Source: DASTPP01 sp035762175 (GTDB lineage Bacteria; Myxococcota_A; Polyangia; Polyangiales; Polyangiaceae). From it: a DNA stretch of 64,000 nucleotides. Under the pieces are notes generated by a model. It was not told the origin of the DNA and did not search any database. It saw nothing but the letters and a program-made list of their open reading frames with translations. Shown in pieces: positions 46,857 to 56,370 of this stretch; the stretch's first letter is position 1; each line of letters opens with the position of its first letter. A program made the position numbers and the translations under genes. The stretch spans positions 1-64,000 of the forward strand of contig DASTPP010000048.1 in the NCBI GenBank assembly GCA_035762175.1, written 5' to 3'.

Positions 46857-48968
46857 ATGGTTGAACGGTTCTTGCTCGGCGCCGCGTTCGGCGTCGGCGT
46901 CGCCCTCGCCTGCGGCTGCGCGTCCGACCAACCGGCCGGCGCCTCGGCCGAGGGCACCTCGGGCGCGAGCTTGTCTTCTAGCGTCGCCTGCCCGGCGCCC
47001 GGCACGCAGGTGGTGTTCGACCCGAAGGCGCAGCTCGCGGGGGCGTCCTTCTACGACCTGCCCTACCCCTTCGACTTTCGCCTGTCGGCGCAGGGCGGCC
47101 CCGACCTGTCGGGCATGCCGCACGCGGGCACCGACGCGGCGCTCGACTTGATTCCGGCGGCGCGGGCGCGGCCGGGGTTTCCGAGCGTGCCGGTGGGCTA
47201 CTTCCGGCTGACCGGCGCGCCGGCGTCGCCCCCGGCCGGGGCGGTGATGCCCGCCGACGTCGACGCCGACGTGCTGCTCGTCGACGTCGACCCCTGGTCG
47301 AGCGATTGGGGCAAGCTGTACCCGACGGTGGCGGCGGTGATCCCGGCGGGCGCCTTCGCGCCGCCGAACTTGCTGGCGGTCGGGGCGGCGCCGGGCGTCG
47401 TCTTGCCGGCGGGGCGCACGTACGCCTTCGTCCTGCGGCGTAGCTTCGGCGACGCCGCCGGCGCGCCCCTCGGGGTCTCGGCCGAGTTCGCCGCCGCGCT
47501 GGGCGGCCTCGTGCCGCCCGGGCCCCACGGCTTCTCGCTGTTCAAGGCCTTCTTCCCGCTGCGCTGGGCCCTCTACGACCTCGGGGTCGGCCTCGGCGAG
47601 GTGGCCGGGGCGGCGATCTTCAAGGTCGGCGACGTGGTGGCCGAGACCGAGCGGCTCTCGTCGGCGGTCGTCGCCGCGCAGGACGTGCGCCTCGAGAACG
47701 TGCGGCTCGACCCGGTCGACGGCGCGAGCCACCCGCGCTTCTGCGAGCTGCGCGCCACGGCGACCATGCCGCAGTACCAGCGCGGCACCCAGCCCTTCAA
47801 CACCGAGGGCGGCTTCGAGCTCGACGCCTGGGGCCGCCCGGTGGTGCAGGGCGCGATGGCGGTGCCGGTGACGCTCACGGTGCCGAAGGGGCCGATGCCC
47901 CCCGGGGGCTACCCGCTCGTGTTGTACCTGCACGGCAGCGGCGGGCTCTCGACCCAGGTCGTCGACCGCGGGCGCATCACGACGCCGGGCGGCGCGCCGA
48001 CGCCGGGCGAGGGGCCCGCGCACGTGCTGGCCGAGCGCGGCCTCGCCACGGCCGGCGCCGCCCTGCCGCTCAACCCCGAGCGGCTGCCGGGCGCGACGCT
48101 CTTCTCGTACATCAACTTCGGCAACCTCGCGGCCCTGCCCTCGACCTTCCGCCAGGGCGTCTTCGAGCAGCGGCTGCTGATCGAGGCGCTCTCGGCGCTC
48201 GAGATCGAGCCGGGCGTGCTCGAAGGCTGCGCGGGGGTGAGCCTGCCGCCGGGCGCCGCCCGCTACCGCTTCGACCTGAGCTCGCTCGGCGCGCTGGGCC
48301 AGTCGATGGGGGCGTACTACCTGAACCAGCTCGGCGCCGTCGAGCCGGCCGTGCGCGCGCTCGTGCCGACCGGCAGCGGCGGGCTGTGGAACCTGTATTT
48401 GGTCGACAGCCCCTACGACCTGGGCGGCGGCGTCGTGCCGGCCGACGTCTTCGCCAACCTGATGGGGGTGCCGCGCTCGCAGCTCAGCCCGCTGCACCCG
48501 GCGCTCACCCTGCTCGAGACCGCCTGGGAGCCGGGCGAGCCCGTCGTCGGCGCCGCGCGCGTCGGGCGCCGGCCGCTGCCGGGCCACCCCGTGCGGCACG
48601 TCTACCAGCCGGTGGGCAAGGACGACGAGTACTTCCCGCCGCCCATCTTCGACGCCATGGCGCTCGGCTTCGGCCACCGGCAGGCGGGCGCCGAGGTCTG
48701 GGCGAGCATGCAGCCCGCGCTCGCGCTCGAGGGCTACGGCGGCCTGGTCGACTACCCGTCCGAGCTCGACGCCGCGTCGGACGCGGGCGTGCCCCGCACC
48801 AGCGTGGTCGTGCAGTACCCGGGCGACGGCATCGCCGACCCGCACACCATCTTCTCGCAGCTCGACGAGGTGAAGTACCAGTACGGCTGCTTCTTCTCGA
48901 CCTTCGTGCGCACCGGGCGCGCCGTCGTGCCGGCCCCCGCGCCGCTCGGCGCCCCCTGCCCCGAGTGA
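46857..48968 (+). CDS. Large esterase-like lipoprotein (alpha/beta-hydrolase)
   Basis: Secreted lipoprotein of 703 residues. The ATG at 46857 follows GCGGAGGGG. The signal MVERFLLGAAFGVGVALAC has lipobox ALAC, and more Cys follow (CGCASDQ). Residues 40-330 are beta-rich with an FDPKAQLAGASFYDLPYPFDF start, a style seen in myxobacterial secreted hydrolases. The hydrolase domain begins near 355: PLVLYLHGSGGLST is the oxyanion strand, SLGALGQSMGAYYLNQLG contains the nucleophile Ser in GQSMG, and an Asp (KDDEYF) and His (ADPHTIF) follow near residues 595 and 660 in the expected order. It probably acts on an ester or lipid outside the cell. Confidence 0.85.
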   Translation: MVERFLLGAAFGVGVALACGCASDQPAGASAEGTSGASLSSSVACPAPGTQVVFDPKAQLAGASFYDLPYPFDFRLSAQGGPDLSGMPHAGTDAALDLIPAARARPGFPSVPVGYFRLTGAPASPPAGAVMPADVDADVLLVDVDPWSSDWGKLYPTVAAVIPAGAFAPPNLLAVGAAPGVVLPAGRTYAFVLRRSFGDAAGAPLGVSAEFAAALGGLVPPGPHGFSLFKAFFPLRWALYDLGVGLGEVAGAAIFKVGDVVAETERLSSAVVAAQDVRLENVRLDPVDGASHPRFCELRATATMPQYQRGTQPFNTEGGFELDAWGRPVVQGAMAVPVTLTVPKGPMPPGGYPLVLYLHGSGGLSTQVVDRGRITTPGGAPTPGEGPAHVLAERGLATAGAALPLNPERLPGATLFSYINFGNLAALPSTFRQGVFEQRLLIEALSALEIEPGVLEGCAGVSLPPGAARYRFDLSSLGALGQSMGAYYLNQLGAVEPAVRALVPTGSGGLWNLYLVDSPYDLGGGVVPADVFANLMGVPRSQLSPLHPALTLLETAWEPGEPVVGAARVGRRPLPGHPVRHVYQPVGKDDEYFPPPIFDAMALGFGHRQAGAEVWASMQPALALEGYGGLVDYPSELDAASDAGVPRTSVVVQYPGDGIADPHTIFSQLDEVKYQYGCFFSTFVRTGRAVVPAPAPLGAPCPE

Positions 48969-48992
48969 GCGGGGGCGCCGGGCGGGCCCGGC

Positions 48993-50402
48993 TCAGCGCC
49001 AGTCGGTGTGAAAGTCGCCCGGGCGGTCGAGGCGCTGGTAGGTGTGGGCGCCGAAGAAGTCGCGCTGGGCCTGCACGAGGTTGGCCGGCAGGCGCTCGCA
49101 GCGGATCGAGTCGTAGTAGCCGAGCGAGGCGCCGGTGGTCAGCAGGGGCAGGCCGGCGCGGGCGGCGCGGGCGACGACCGAGCGCCAGCCGTCTTGGCGC
49201 GCGCGCAGCTCTTCGACGAAGCCCGGGTCGAGCAGGAGGTTGGGCAGGGCGGCGTCGCGCTCGTACGCCTCTTTGATGCGCCCGAGGAAGCGCGCGCGGA
49301 TGATGCAGCCCGCCTGCCAGATGCGGGCGAGCTCGCCGAGGCGCAGGCCCCAGCCCTTGGCCTCGGAGGCGGCGCGCAAGAGGCCCATGCCCTGGGCGTA
49401 GCTGCAGGCCTTGGCGGCGTAGAGCGCGGCGCGCACGTCGTCGACGAAGGCCTTGCGCTCGGCGCCGGCGAGCGGCTCGGCCTGGGGCCCGGGCAGCGCC
49501 TTCGCGAAGGCGACGCGCTCGGCCTTCTTGGCCGAGAGCAGGCGGGCCTCGACGCTGGTGGCGATCGTGGGGATGGGGCTCGCGAGGTCGGCGGCCTCCT
49601 GCACCGTCCACTTGCCGGTGCCCTTCATGGAGGCGGCGTCGACGATGGCGTCGACGAGCTCGCCCTCGCCCTCGGGGTCTTTCTGGCGGAAGATCTCGGC
49701 CGTGATCTCGATGAGGAAGGACTCGAGCTCGCCCTTGTTCCACGAGGCGAAGGTGTCGGCGAGCTCGGCGTTCGAGAGGCCGCCGAGGCGCTTGAGCAGC
49801 GAGTAGGCCTCGGCGATGAGCTGCATGTCGCCGTACTCGATGCCGTTGTGCACCATCTTGACGAAGTGGCCGGCGCCGCCGGGGCCCACGTAGGTGACGC
49901 AGGGGCCGTCGGGGGCCTTGGCCGCGACCTGGGTGAGCACGGGGGCGAGCTCTTCGTAGGCGGCCTTGTCGCCGCCGGGCATGAGCGAGGGGCCGTGGCG
50001 GGCGCCCTCTTCGCCGCCGGAGACGCCCATGCCGAAGAAGCGCACGCCGGCGGCCGAGAGCTCGGCGGCGCGGCGCTCGGTCACCTTGTAATACTCGTTG
50101 CCGCCGTCGACCAAGATGTCGCCGGGCTCGAGTAGGGGCTTGAGGGCTTCGATGGTTTTGTCGGTGACCTCGCCCGCCTTGACGAGCACGATGATGCGGC
50201 GCGGGCGCTTCAGCGAGGCGACGAACGCCGGCAAGTCGCGGAAGGCCTCGACCTTCTTGCCGCGCCCCTCGTCGGCGAAGCGGTCGACGGCCTGGGCCCA
50301 GGCGTCGTAGGCGGCGACCGAGAAGCCCTTCTCTTCGATGTTGAGCGCCAGGTTTCGGCCCATGACCCCGAGGCCGACCATTCCGACGGCGTGTTCGCCC
50401 AT
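48993..50402 (-). CDS. gnd: 6-phosphogluconate dehydrogenase (decarboxylating)
   Basis: Oxidises 6-phosphogluconate to ribulose-5-phosphate, CO2 and NADPH, 469 residues, the normal length. The N-terminal Rossmann fold has VGMVGLGVMGRNLALNI; the substrate and catalytic segment includes DGGNEYYKVTERRAAEL, GMGVSGGEEGARHGPSLMPGG and GHFVKMVHNGIEYGDMQ with the catalytic Lys. The C-terminal helical domain ends ANLVQAQRDFFGAHTYQR. AAGGAGA lies upstream of the ATG at 50402. It is divergent from zwf with 249 bases between, so it and zwf may share a control region. The three enzymes of the oxidative pentose phosphate branch are therefore all adjacent. Confidence 0.98.
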   Translation of the reverse strand: MGEHAVGMVGLGVMGRNLALNIEEKGFSVAAYDAWAQAVDRFADEGRGKKVEAFRDLPAFVASLKRPRRIIVLVKAGEVTDKTIEALKPLLEPGDILVDGGNEYYKVTERRAAELSAAGVRFFGMGVSGGEEGARHGPSLMPGGDKAAYEELAPVLTQVAAKAPDGPCVTYVGPGGAGHFVKMVHNGIEYGDMQLIAEAYSLLKRLGGLSNAELADTFASWNKGELESFLIEITAEIFRQKDPEGEGELVDAIVDAASMKGTGKWTVQEAADLASPIPTIATSVEARLLSAKKAERVAFAKALPGPQAEPLAGAERKAFVDDVRAALYAAKACSYAQGMGLLRAASEAKGWGLRLGELARIWQAGCIIRARFLGRIKEAYERDAALPNLLLDPGFVEELRARQDGWRSVVARAARAGLPLLTTGASLGYYDSIRCERLPANLVQAQRDFFGAHTYQRLDRPGDFHTDWR

Positions 50403-50651
50403 GCGGCACTTTCTCCTTCTCTAGCTGTGGCGGCGGCACATTAGCCGGCCGGGCCGCGCTTGTCGCCCCGCGCGGTGGGGGGGGCCGGGGCGGCGGGGGG
50501 CGCGCGGCCCGCCCGATCGGGCGTGGGCCGATCGACGCCGCGCCCGGCGTGCTAGCATGGGCGCCCCCGGGGGCCGGGGGGCCGCCCGGCGCGGGCCCCC
50601 CGCCCCACCCGCAGACCACGAAAATAAAGAAGAAGAGGAGGCTCGGTCGAG

Positions 50652-52196
50652 ATGAGCGTCGCCCCCAGCCCGAACCCGCTGCGCGCGGGCCTGTCCGACG
50701 AGTATAGGGCGCCGCCCTGCGCGTTCGTCATCTTCGGCGCGTCGGGCGATCTGACGCGGCGAAAGCTGCTGCCCGCGCTCTACAACCTGGCCGTCGACGA
50801 GGCGCTGCCGCCGCACTTCGCGACGCTCGGCGTCGCCCGCCGGCCGAAGTCGGACGAGAGCTTCGCCGGCGAGATGCGCGAGGCGGTGGCGAAGTTCTCG
50901 CGCCGCAAGCCCCTCGACGAGAACGCCTGGGCGCGGCTCGCGCCGGGCATCGGCTACGTGCAGGGCTCGTTCGAGCAGGCGCAGACCTACCGCGACCTGG
51001 CCGCCCGCCTCGACGCCGCCGACCGCGAGCGGGGCGTCGGGGGCAACCGCGTCTTTTACCTCGCCGTCGGGCCCGACGACGTGCTGCCCATCGTGCGGGG
51101 CCTGCACGAGGCGGGGCTCATTCGCGCGCCGAGCCGCGACAAGGGCGCGGCCTTCTCGCGGGTCGTGGTCGAGAAGCCCTTCGGCGACGACCTGCCCTCG
51201 GCGCGGGCGCTGAACCGCGAGCTCTATCGCTACCTCGACGAGAGCCAGGCCTACCGCATCGACCACTACCTCGGCAAAGAAACCGTGCAGAACATGATCG
51301 TTCTGCGCTTCTCGAACGGCATCTTCGAGCCCCTGTGGAACTCCCGGCACGTCAGCCGCGTCGAGATCACGGTCGCCGAAGACATCGGCGTCGAGGGGCG
51401 GGGCAAGTTCTACGAGAAGGTGGGCATCACGCGCGACATCGTGCAAAACCACCTGCTGCAGCTGCTCACCATCGTCGCGATGGAGCCGCCGGTGGCGATG
51501 GACGCCGACGCCCTGCGCGACGAGAAGGTCAAGGTGCTGCGGGCGCTGCGGCCGCTGGCGGGCCGGCAGGTCTTGCACGAGGTGGTGCGCGGCCAGTACG
51601 GGCGCGGCGTCGTGCGCGGCGACGCGGTGCCCGCCTACCGCGAAGAGCCCGACGTGCCGGCCGGCTCGACGACCGACACCTACGTGGCGATGCGGGCGCT
51701 CATCGACAACTGGCGCTGGGCCGGCGTGCCCTTCTACCTGCGGGCGGGCAAGCGGCTCGCCAAGCGCGTGGCCGAGGTGGCCGTGCACTTCCGCTCGCCG
51801 CCGCTCTCGCTCTTCCGGGGCGCGCAGGCGGCCGGCGCCAACGCGCTCGTCATGCGGGTGCAGCCCGACGAGGGCATCGCCCTGCGCTTCGCGACGAAGG
51901 TGCCGGGCGCGGCGGTCGCCATGCGCGAGGTCGCGATGGACTTCCGCTACGGCGCCGCCTTCGGCACGAGCGGCCCCGAGGCCTACGAGCGCCTCTTGCT
52001 CGACGCGATGCGGGGCGACGCGACGCTCTTCACCCGCGCCGACGAGGTCGAGGCGCAGTGGGGCTTCATCGACCCCATCCTCGAGGCCTGGCGCGAGCAC
52101 GACGCGCCCCTGCGGGCCTACGACGCGGGCAGCTGGGGCCCGCGCGAGGCCGACGAGCTCGTCGGGCGCGACGGCGCCGCCTGGAGGCGCCCGTGA
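50652..52196 (+). CDS. zwf: Glucose-6-phosphate 1-dehydrogenase
   Basis: First enzyme of the oxidative pentose phosphate pathway, reducing NADP+ while making 6-phosphogluconolactone; 514 residues, standard length. NADP-binding VIFGASGDLTRRKLLPALYNL at residues 26-46, the EKPFGDDL segment, and the catalytic RIDHYLGKE are conserved, as is the downstream NSRHVSRVEITVAEDIGVEGR. The ATG at 50652 has GGAGG upstream at nine bases. The start of opcA overlaps the stop in GTGA, so the enzyme is produced together with its activator. The gene heads a zwf-opcA-pgl operon, then tkt. OpcA partners are typical of cyanobacteria, actinobacteria and some other groups. Confidence 0.98.
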   Translation: MSVAPSPNPLRAGLSDEYRAPPCAFVIFGASGDLTRRKLLPALYNLAVDEALPPHFATLGVARRPKSDESFAGEMREAVAKFSRRKPLDENAWARLAPGIGYVQGSFEQAQTYRDLAARLDAADRERGVGGNRVFYLAVGPDDVLPIVRGLHEAGLIRAPSRDKGAAFSRVVVEKPFGDDLPSARALNRELYRYLDESQAYRIDHYLGKETVQNMIVLRFSNGIFEPLWNSRHVSRVEITVAEDIGVEGRGKFYEKVGITRDIVQNHLLQLLTIVAMEPPVAMDADALRDEKVKVLRALRPLAGRQVLHEVVRGQYGRGVVRGDAVPAYREEPDVPAGSTTDTYVAMRALIDNWRWAGVPFYLRAGKRLAKRVAEVAVHFRSPPLSLFRGAQAAGANALVMRVQPDEGIALRFATKVPGAAVAMREVAMDFRYGAAFGTSGPEAYERLLLDAMRGDATLFTRADEVEAQWGFIDPILEAWREHDAPLRAYDAGSWGPREADELVGRDGAAWRRP

Positions 52197-53269
52197 GCGG
52201 CGAGGGCTCGGCCTCCGCCGCGCTCGCCGAGGTCGAGCGGCAGCTCTCCGAGCTCTGGGCGCCCGAGCCGGGGGCCCCGCCGAAGACGCGCGTCTCGACC
52301 GCCAACCTCGTCGTGCTCACCGCCTCGGCCCGCCGCGACGCCACCGTCGCGCTGCTCGACCAGATGGCCGCGCCCGACGTCGCGCGCACGCTGCTCGTCT
52401 CGCTCGACCCACGCCTGCCCTTCGGCGCCCTCAAGGCCGAGGTCAACGCCCGCTGCCGCCGCGACGGCGACGGGCTGCTCTGCGCCGAGCGCGTCGACCT
52501 CGCCCTCGGCCAGGGCCTCGCCGGGCGCGCCGCCTCGATCGTCGCCGCCCTCTGCGTCGCCGAGGTGCCGACCGTGGTCGCCGCCCTCGACCCCGTGCCG
52601 CCCGAGCTCATCGCCGCCGTCGCCAAGCTCGGCGACCGGCTCGTCGTCGACAGCCGCGCCCTCGGCCCCGAGCGCGTCTACCGCCTCTCGAGCGAGCTGC
52701 ACAGCCGCGCCGTCGACCTCGCCTGGGAGCGCCTCGAGCCCTGGCGCCGCCAGCTCGCCGCCTGCTTCGACGACGAGCCCTTCCGCTCCGGGCTCGCCTC
52801 GGTCGAGCGCGTCACGGCCACCTTCACCTCGGTCGACGAGGCCTCGACCCCGCTCGCCCCGCGCCTGATGCTGGGCTGGCTCGCCTCGCGCCTCGGCTGG
52901 ACGATCGCCTCGCCCGACCACGCCGTCGCCGCGGGGGGCCGCCCGGTCCGCCTCGAGCTGTCGCCCGACTGGAACAGCGATCTGCCCCCCGGCTCGCTCG
53001 TCTCCTTCGGCCTCGACTCGGCCTCGGGCCCCGCGCCCTTCGCCGCCCGCCTGCGCCACGAGGGCTCGCCCCCCGCGCTCGTCGTCGAGCGCTCGGCCGC
53101 CGGGCGCGACGAGCCGCCCGCGCGCTCGCCGCTGCGGGTCGAGCCCCTGCACGACCTCTTCGACCGCGCCATCGAGACGCCCGCGCCCGACGAGACCTGG
53201 CGGCAGGCCCTCGGCATCGCGGTGCGCATGCCGACCGAGGCGCTCTCGACCCGCGGGGGCGCGCTGTGA
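52193..53269 (+). CDS. opcA: Glucose-6-phosphate dehydrogenase assembly protein OpcA
   Basis: Redox-linked activator of G6PDH, 358 residues, assigned by sequence character and position directly after zwf with a GTGA overlap. The N-terminal half contains STANLVVLTASARRDATVAL and the C-terminal half VAALCVAEVPTVVAALDPVPPEL, DRLVVDSRAL, then a helix-rich segment (LRPLARRQLAAC-like: WRRQLAACFDDEPFRS) and RLMLGWLASRLGW. Such spacing matches OpcA. Known OpcA proteins activate G6PDH, with thioredoxin control in cyanobacteria. A Cys in CAERVDL and another in CFDDEPF are candidate redox residues. The start of pgl overlaps its stop by four bases. Confidence 0.9.
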   Translation: MSGEGSASAALAEVERQLSELWAPEPGAPPKTRVSTANLVVLTASARRDATVALLDQMAAPDVARTLLVSLDPRLPFGALKAEVNARCRRDGDGLLCAERVDLALGQGLAGRAASIVAALCVAEVPTVVAALDPVPPELIAAVAKLGDRLVVDSRALGPERVYRLSSELHSRAVDLAWERLEPWRRQLAACFDDEPFRSGLASVERVTATFTSVDEASTPLAPRLMLGWLASRLGWTIASPDHAVAAGGRPVRLELSPDWNSDLPPGSLVSFGLDSASGPAPFAARLRHEGSPPALVVERSAAGRDEPPARSPLRVEPLHDLFDRAIETPAPDETWRQALGIAVRMPTEALSTRGGAL

Positions 53270-54003
53270 GCGCCGCCCCGAACGCGGGCGAGGTGCTCGT
53301 CGCGGCCGACGCCGAGTCGCTCGCGCGCCTCGCGGCGCACTGGCTCCGGGCCTGGGCGCTCGAGGCCGTCGCCCGCGGCGGGCCCGCGCGCATCGCCCTG
53401 TCGGGCGGGTCGACGCCGCGGGCGATGTTCCGCGTGCTCGCGGGCCTGCCCCTGCCCTGGCAAAAGACCGAGTGGTTCTGGGTCGACGACCGCGCCGTGC
53501 CCGCCGACCACCCCCGCAGCAACTACGGCGCCGCCCGCGCCGACCTCTTCGACCGCGTGCCGGTGCCGCCCGAGCAGGTGCACCCGATGACCCCCGACGG
53601 GCCCGACCTCGACGCCGTCGCCCGCCGCTACGAGGCCCGCCTCGCCGAGCGCTTCGGCCTGCCCGGCCCCGGCGGCGAGGCCCCGGCCTTCGACCTCGTG
53701 CTGCTCGGCATCGGCGACGACGGGCACACCGCGTCGCTCTTTCCGGGCGAGCCGCACGTCGACATCACCGACCGCTGGGTCGTCGCGGTGCCCGCCGCCG
53801 AGGGCCGCGAGGCCCGCCTGACGCTCACCGCCCCGGTCATCGCCGCCTCGCGCCGCGCCGTCATGCTGGTGCAGGGCGAGGCCAAGCGCGAGCCCGTACG
53901 CCAGGCCCGCGCCCCCGGCAGCGCCCGCGAGGTGCCCGCGCGCGTGACGCAGCAGATTCGGGGCGAGCTCTACTGGCTCGTCGACGCGGCGGCGCGGCCC
54001 TGA
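53266..54003 (+). CDS. pgl: 6-phosphogluconolactonase
   Basis: Hydrolyses 6-phosphogluconolactone to 6-phosphogluconate, linking zwf and gnd; 245 residues, standard for the DevB/Pgl type. The GTG at 53266 overlaps the opcA stop. It has the glucosamine-6-phosphate isomerase-like fold: RIALSGGSTPRAMFRVLA near the N-terminus, EWFWVDDRAVPADHPRSNYG, and LLGIGDDGHTASLFPGEP, which contains the catalytic DDGH residues. LTAPVIAASRRAVMLVQGEAK and the C-terminal VDAAARP also fit. It is the third gene of the translationally coupled zwf-opcA-pgl group. Confidence 0.97.
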   Translation: MSAAPNAGEVLVAADAESLARLAAHWLRAWALEAVARGGPARIALSGGSTPRAMFRVLAGLPLPWQKTEWFWVDDRAVPADHPRSNYGAARADLFDRVPVPPEQVHPMTPDGPDLDAVARRYEARLAERFGLPGPGGEAPAFDLVLLGIGDDGHTASLFPGEPHVDITDRWVVAVPAAEGREARLTLTAPVIAASRRAVMLVQGEAKREPVRQARAPGSAREVPARVTQQIRGELYWLVDAAARP

Positions 54004-54174
54004 CGCGGGCGCGGGCCGGCGGGGCCGCCGCGCCCCGCGGCCCGCGCACTTTGCCGCTCGACCCGGGCGGCGGGCGCGGCTAGGTAAGCGGCGACGCGAG
54101 GCCCCGGGCCCCTCTTTCGGGCGCCGGGCCCGCCCCCACGACGCGCTCACCACGAAGAGAGAGGGACTCGACCC

Positions 54175-56160
54175 ATGCCCGATTTCGCCAAGCTCGCCGC
54201 CGCCTGCAACATCGCCCGGGGGCTGGCGATGGACGCCGTCCACGCCTCGTCGTCCGGCCACCTCGGCCTGCCCCTCGGCGCGGCCGAGATCGGCGCCGCG
54301 CTCTACGGCGACCTGCTCCGGCACGACCCGGCCGACCCGCGCTGGCTCGGCCGCGACCGCTTCGTGCTCTCGGCCGGGCACGGCAGCATGTTCCTCTACG
54401 CGTGGCTGCACCTGTCGGGCTATGACCTGTCGCTCGACGAGGTCAAGCGCTTCCGGCAGTGGGGCTCGAAGACGCCGGGGCACCCCGAGTTCCACGACAC
54501 GCCCGGGGTCGAGGCGACGACGGGCCCGCTCGGCCAGGGCGTCGGCAACGCGGTCGGCTACGCGCTCTCGGGCAAGCTGATGGCCGCGCGCTTCAACACC
54601 AAAGAGCACGCGCTCTTCGACCACTTCGTCTGGTGCCTGGCCGGCGACGGCTGCCTGCAGGAGGGCGTCGCGGCCGAGGCCGCCTCGTTCGCGGGCCACC
54701 AGAAGCTCGACAACCTCGTGCTCATTTACGACTCGAACGACGTCACGCTCGACGCGATGGCCGACGCGACGCAGAGCGAAGACACGGCCAAGCGCTTCGA
54801 GGCCTACGGCTTCGAGGTCTTGCGCATCGAGCGGGGCAACGATCTCGAAGAGGTGCACCGCGTGCTCGCCGCCGCGCGCGCCTCGACGAGCGGCAAGCCG
54901 AAGTTCGTCGTCGCCCGCACGCTCATCGGCAAGGGCATCCCCGAGGTGGCGGGCTCGAGCAAGGCGCACGGCGAGTCGGGCGCCAAGTTCGTCGACGCCG
55001 CCCGCAAGGCGCTCGGCCTGCCCGCCGAGCCCTTCTTCGTCTCGGACGAGGTGCGCGCCCACTTCGCGGGGCGCAAGCAGGCCCTCGGCGAGGCCCGCCG
55101 CGCCTGGCTGGCCGACTTCGACGCCTGGAAGAAGGCGAACCCCGCCCTCGCCGCCGAGCTCGACGACGCGCTCGCGCGCCGGGTGCCCGAGAACCTCGCC
55201 GGGCGCATCCCGCCCTTCGCCGCCGACGCCAAGCTCGCGACGCGCAAGGCGGGCGAGACCGTGCTGCAGGCCGTCGCGAAAGAGGTGCCCGCGCTCATGA
55301 GCGGCAGCGCCGATCTGCACGGCAGCACGTTCAACTACATCGCCGCGAGCACCGACTTCGACCCCGCGCACCGCGACGGGCGCAACGTGCGCTTCGGCAT
55401 CCGCGAGCACGCGATGGGCGCGATGCTCAACGGCATCGCCTACGACGGCGTCTTCCGCCCGAGCGGGGCGACCTTCCTCGTGTTCGCCGACTACCTGCGG
55501 CCGAGCATCCGCCTCGCCGCGCTCTCGCACCTGCCGGTCGTCTACATCTTCACCCACGACTCGGTCGCCGTCGGCGAAGACGGCCCGACGCACCAGCCGG
55601 TCGAGACCGTGGCGGCCCTGCGGCTCATCCCGAACCTCGACGTGATCCGGCCCGCCGACCCCGAAGAGACCGCCGGCGCCTGGGCCGCGGCGCTCGAGCG
55701 GGTCGAGGGCCCGACCGTGCTCTCGCTCACGCGCCAGGCGGTGCCGATGCTGCCCGGCGACGCCGCCGAGCGCCGCCGCGGCGTCGCGCGCGGCGCCTAC
55801 GTGCTCGTGCGCGAGAGCGCCGCGCTCGACACCCTGCTCATCGCCACCGGCAGCGAGGTGCAGGTCGCCGCCGCCGCCGCCAAAGAGCTCGGCCCCGGCA
55901 CCCGCGTCGTCTCGATGCCGAGCCCCTTCCGCTTCGCCCGCCAGGACGCCGCCTATCGCGACGAGGTGCTGCCGCCCTCGTGCCGCCGCCGCGTCTCGGT
56001 CGAGGCCGGCGTGACCGCCGGCTGGGAGCGCTGGGTCGGCGACGCCGGCCGCTCGGTCGGCATCGACCGCTTCGGCACGAGCGCCCCCGGCGGCACCGTG
56101 CTCGACAAGCTCGGCATCAACGTGGCGAACGTCGTCGCCGCCGCGCGCTCGCTCGGCTGA
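54175..56160 (+). CDS. tkt: Transketolase
   Basis: Thiamine diphosphate enzyme that moves two-carbon units between sugar phosphates in the non-oxidative pentose pathway; 661 residues, the usual length. The N-terminal TPP domain has SSSGHLGLPLGAAEIGAAL, SAGHGSMFLYAWLHLSGY, GPLGQGVGNAVGYAL, GDGCLQEGVAAEAASFAGH and NDVTLDA. The central Pyr domain shows GIREHAMGAMLNGIAYDG and GEDGPTHQPVETVAALR; the C-terminal domain ends TVLDKLGINVANVVAAA. The ATG at 54175 follows GAGAGGGA. It is 171 bases after pgl on the same strand, so it may share the zwf operon or have its own promoter. Confidence 0.98.
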   Translation: MPDFAKLAAACNIARGLAMDAVHASSSGHLGLPLGAAEIGAALYGDLLRHDPADPRWLGRDRFVLSAGHGSMFLYAWLHLSGYDLSLDEVKRFRQWGSKTPGHPEFHDTPGVEATTGPLGQGVGNAVGYALSGKLMAARFNTKEHALFDHFVWCLAGDGCLQEGVAAEAASFAGHQKLDNLVLIYDSNDVTLDAMADATQSEDTAKRFEAYGFEVLRIERGNDLEEVHRVLAAARASTSGKPKFVVARTLIGKGIPEVAGSSKAHGESGAKFVDAARKALGLPAEPFFVSDEVRAHFAGRKQALGEARRAWLADFDAWKKANPALAAELDDALARRVPENLAGRIPPFAADAKLATRKAGETVLQAVAKEVPALMSGSADLHGSTFNYIAASTDFDPAHRDGRNVRFGIREHAMGAMLNGIAYDGVFRPSGATFLVFADYLRPSIRLAALSHLPVVYIFTHDSVAVGEDGPTHQPVETVAALRLIPNLDVIRPADPEETAGAWAAALERVEGPTVLSLTRQAVPMLPGDAAERRRGVARGAYVLVRESAALDTLLIATGSEVQVAAAAAKELGPGTRVVSMPSPFRFARQDAAYRDEVLPPSCRRRVSVEAGVTAGWERWVGDAGRSVGIDRFGTSAPGGTVLDKLGINVANVVAAARSLG

Positions 56161-56370
56161 CGGCGCGCCCGCCGCGCGCCCGGCAGAGGGGGGGCCCGTC
56201 GCGCGGCGCCGATTCATACGGCATAAGACCGCCCGGCTCGAGCTCAAGGCGAGCCAAGGTCGTTGCGATTCGGGGGGTATCCTACCCCCGGCATTCGCCC
56301 GGCTGACGCGGTGCGGCGCCCTTCCCACGTCGTCCTTGGTCCGTCCGGGAGTATCCGATACCCTCGGAGC

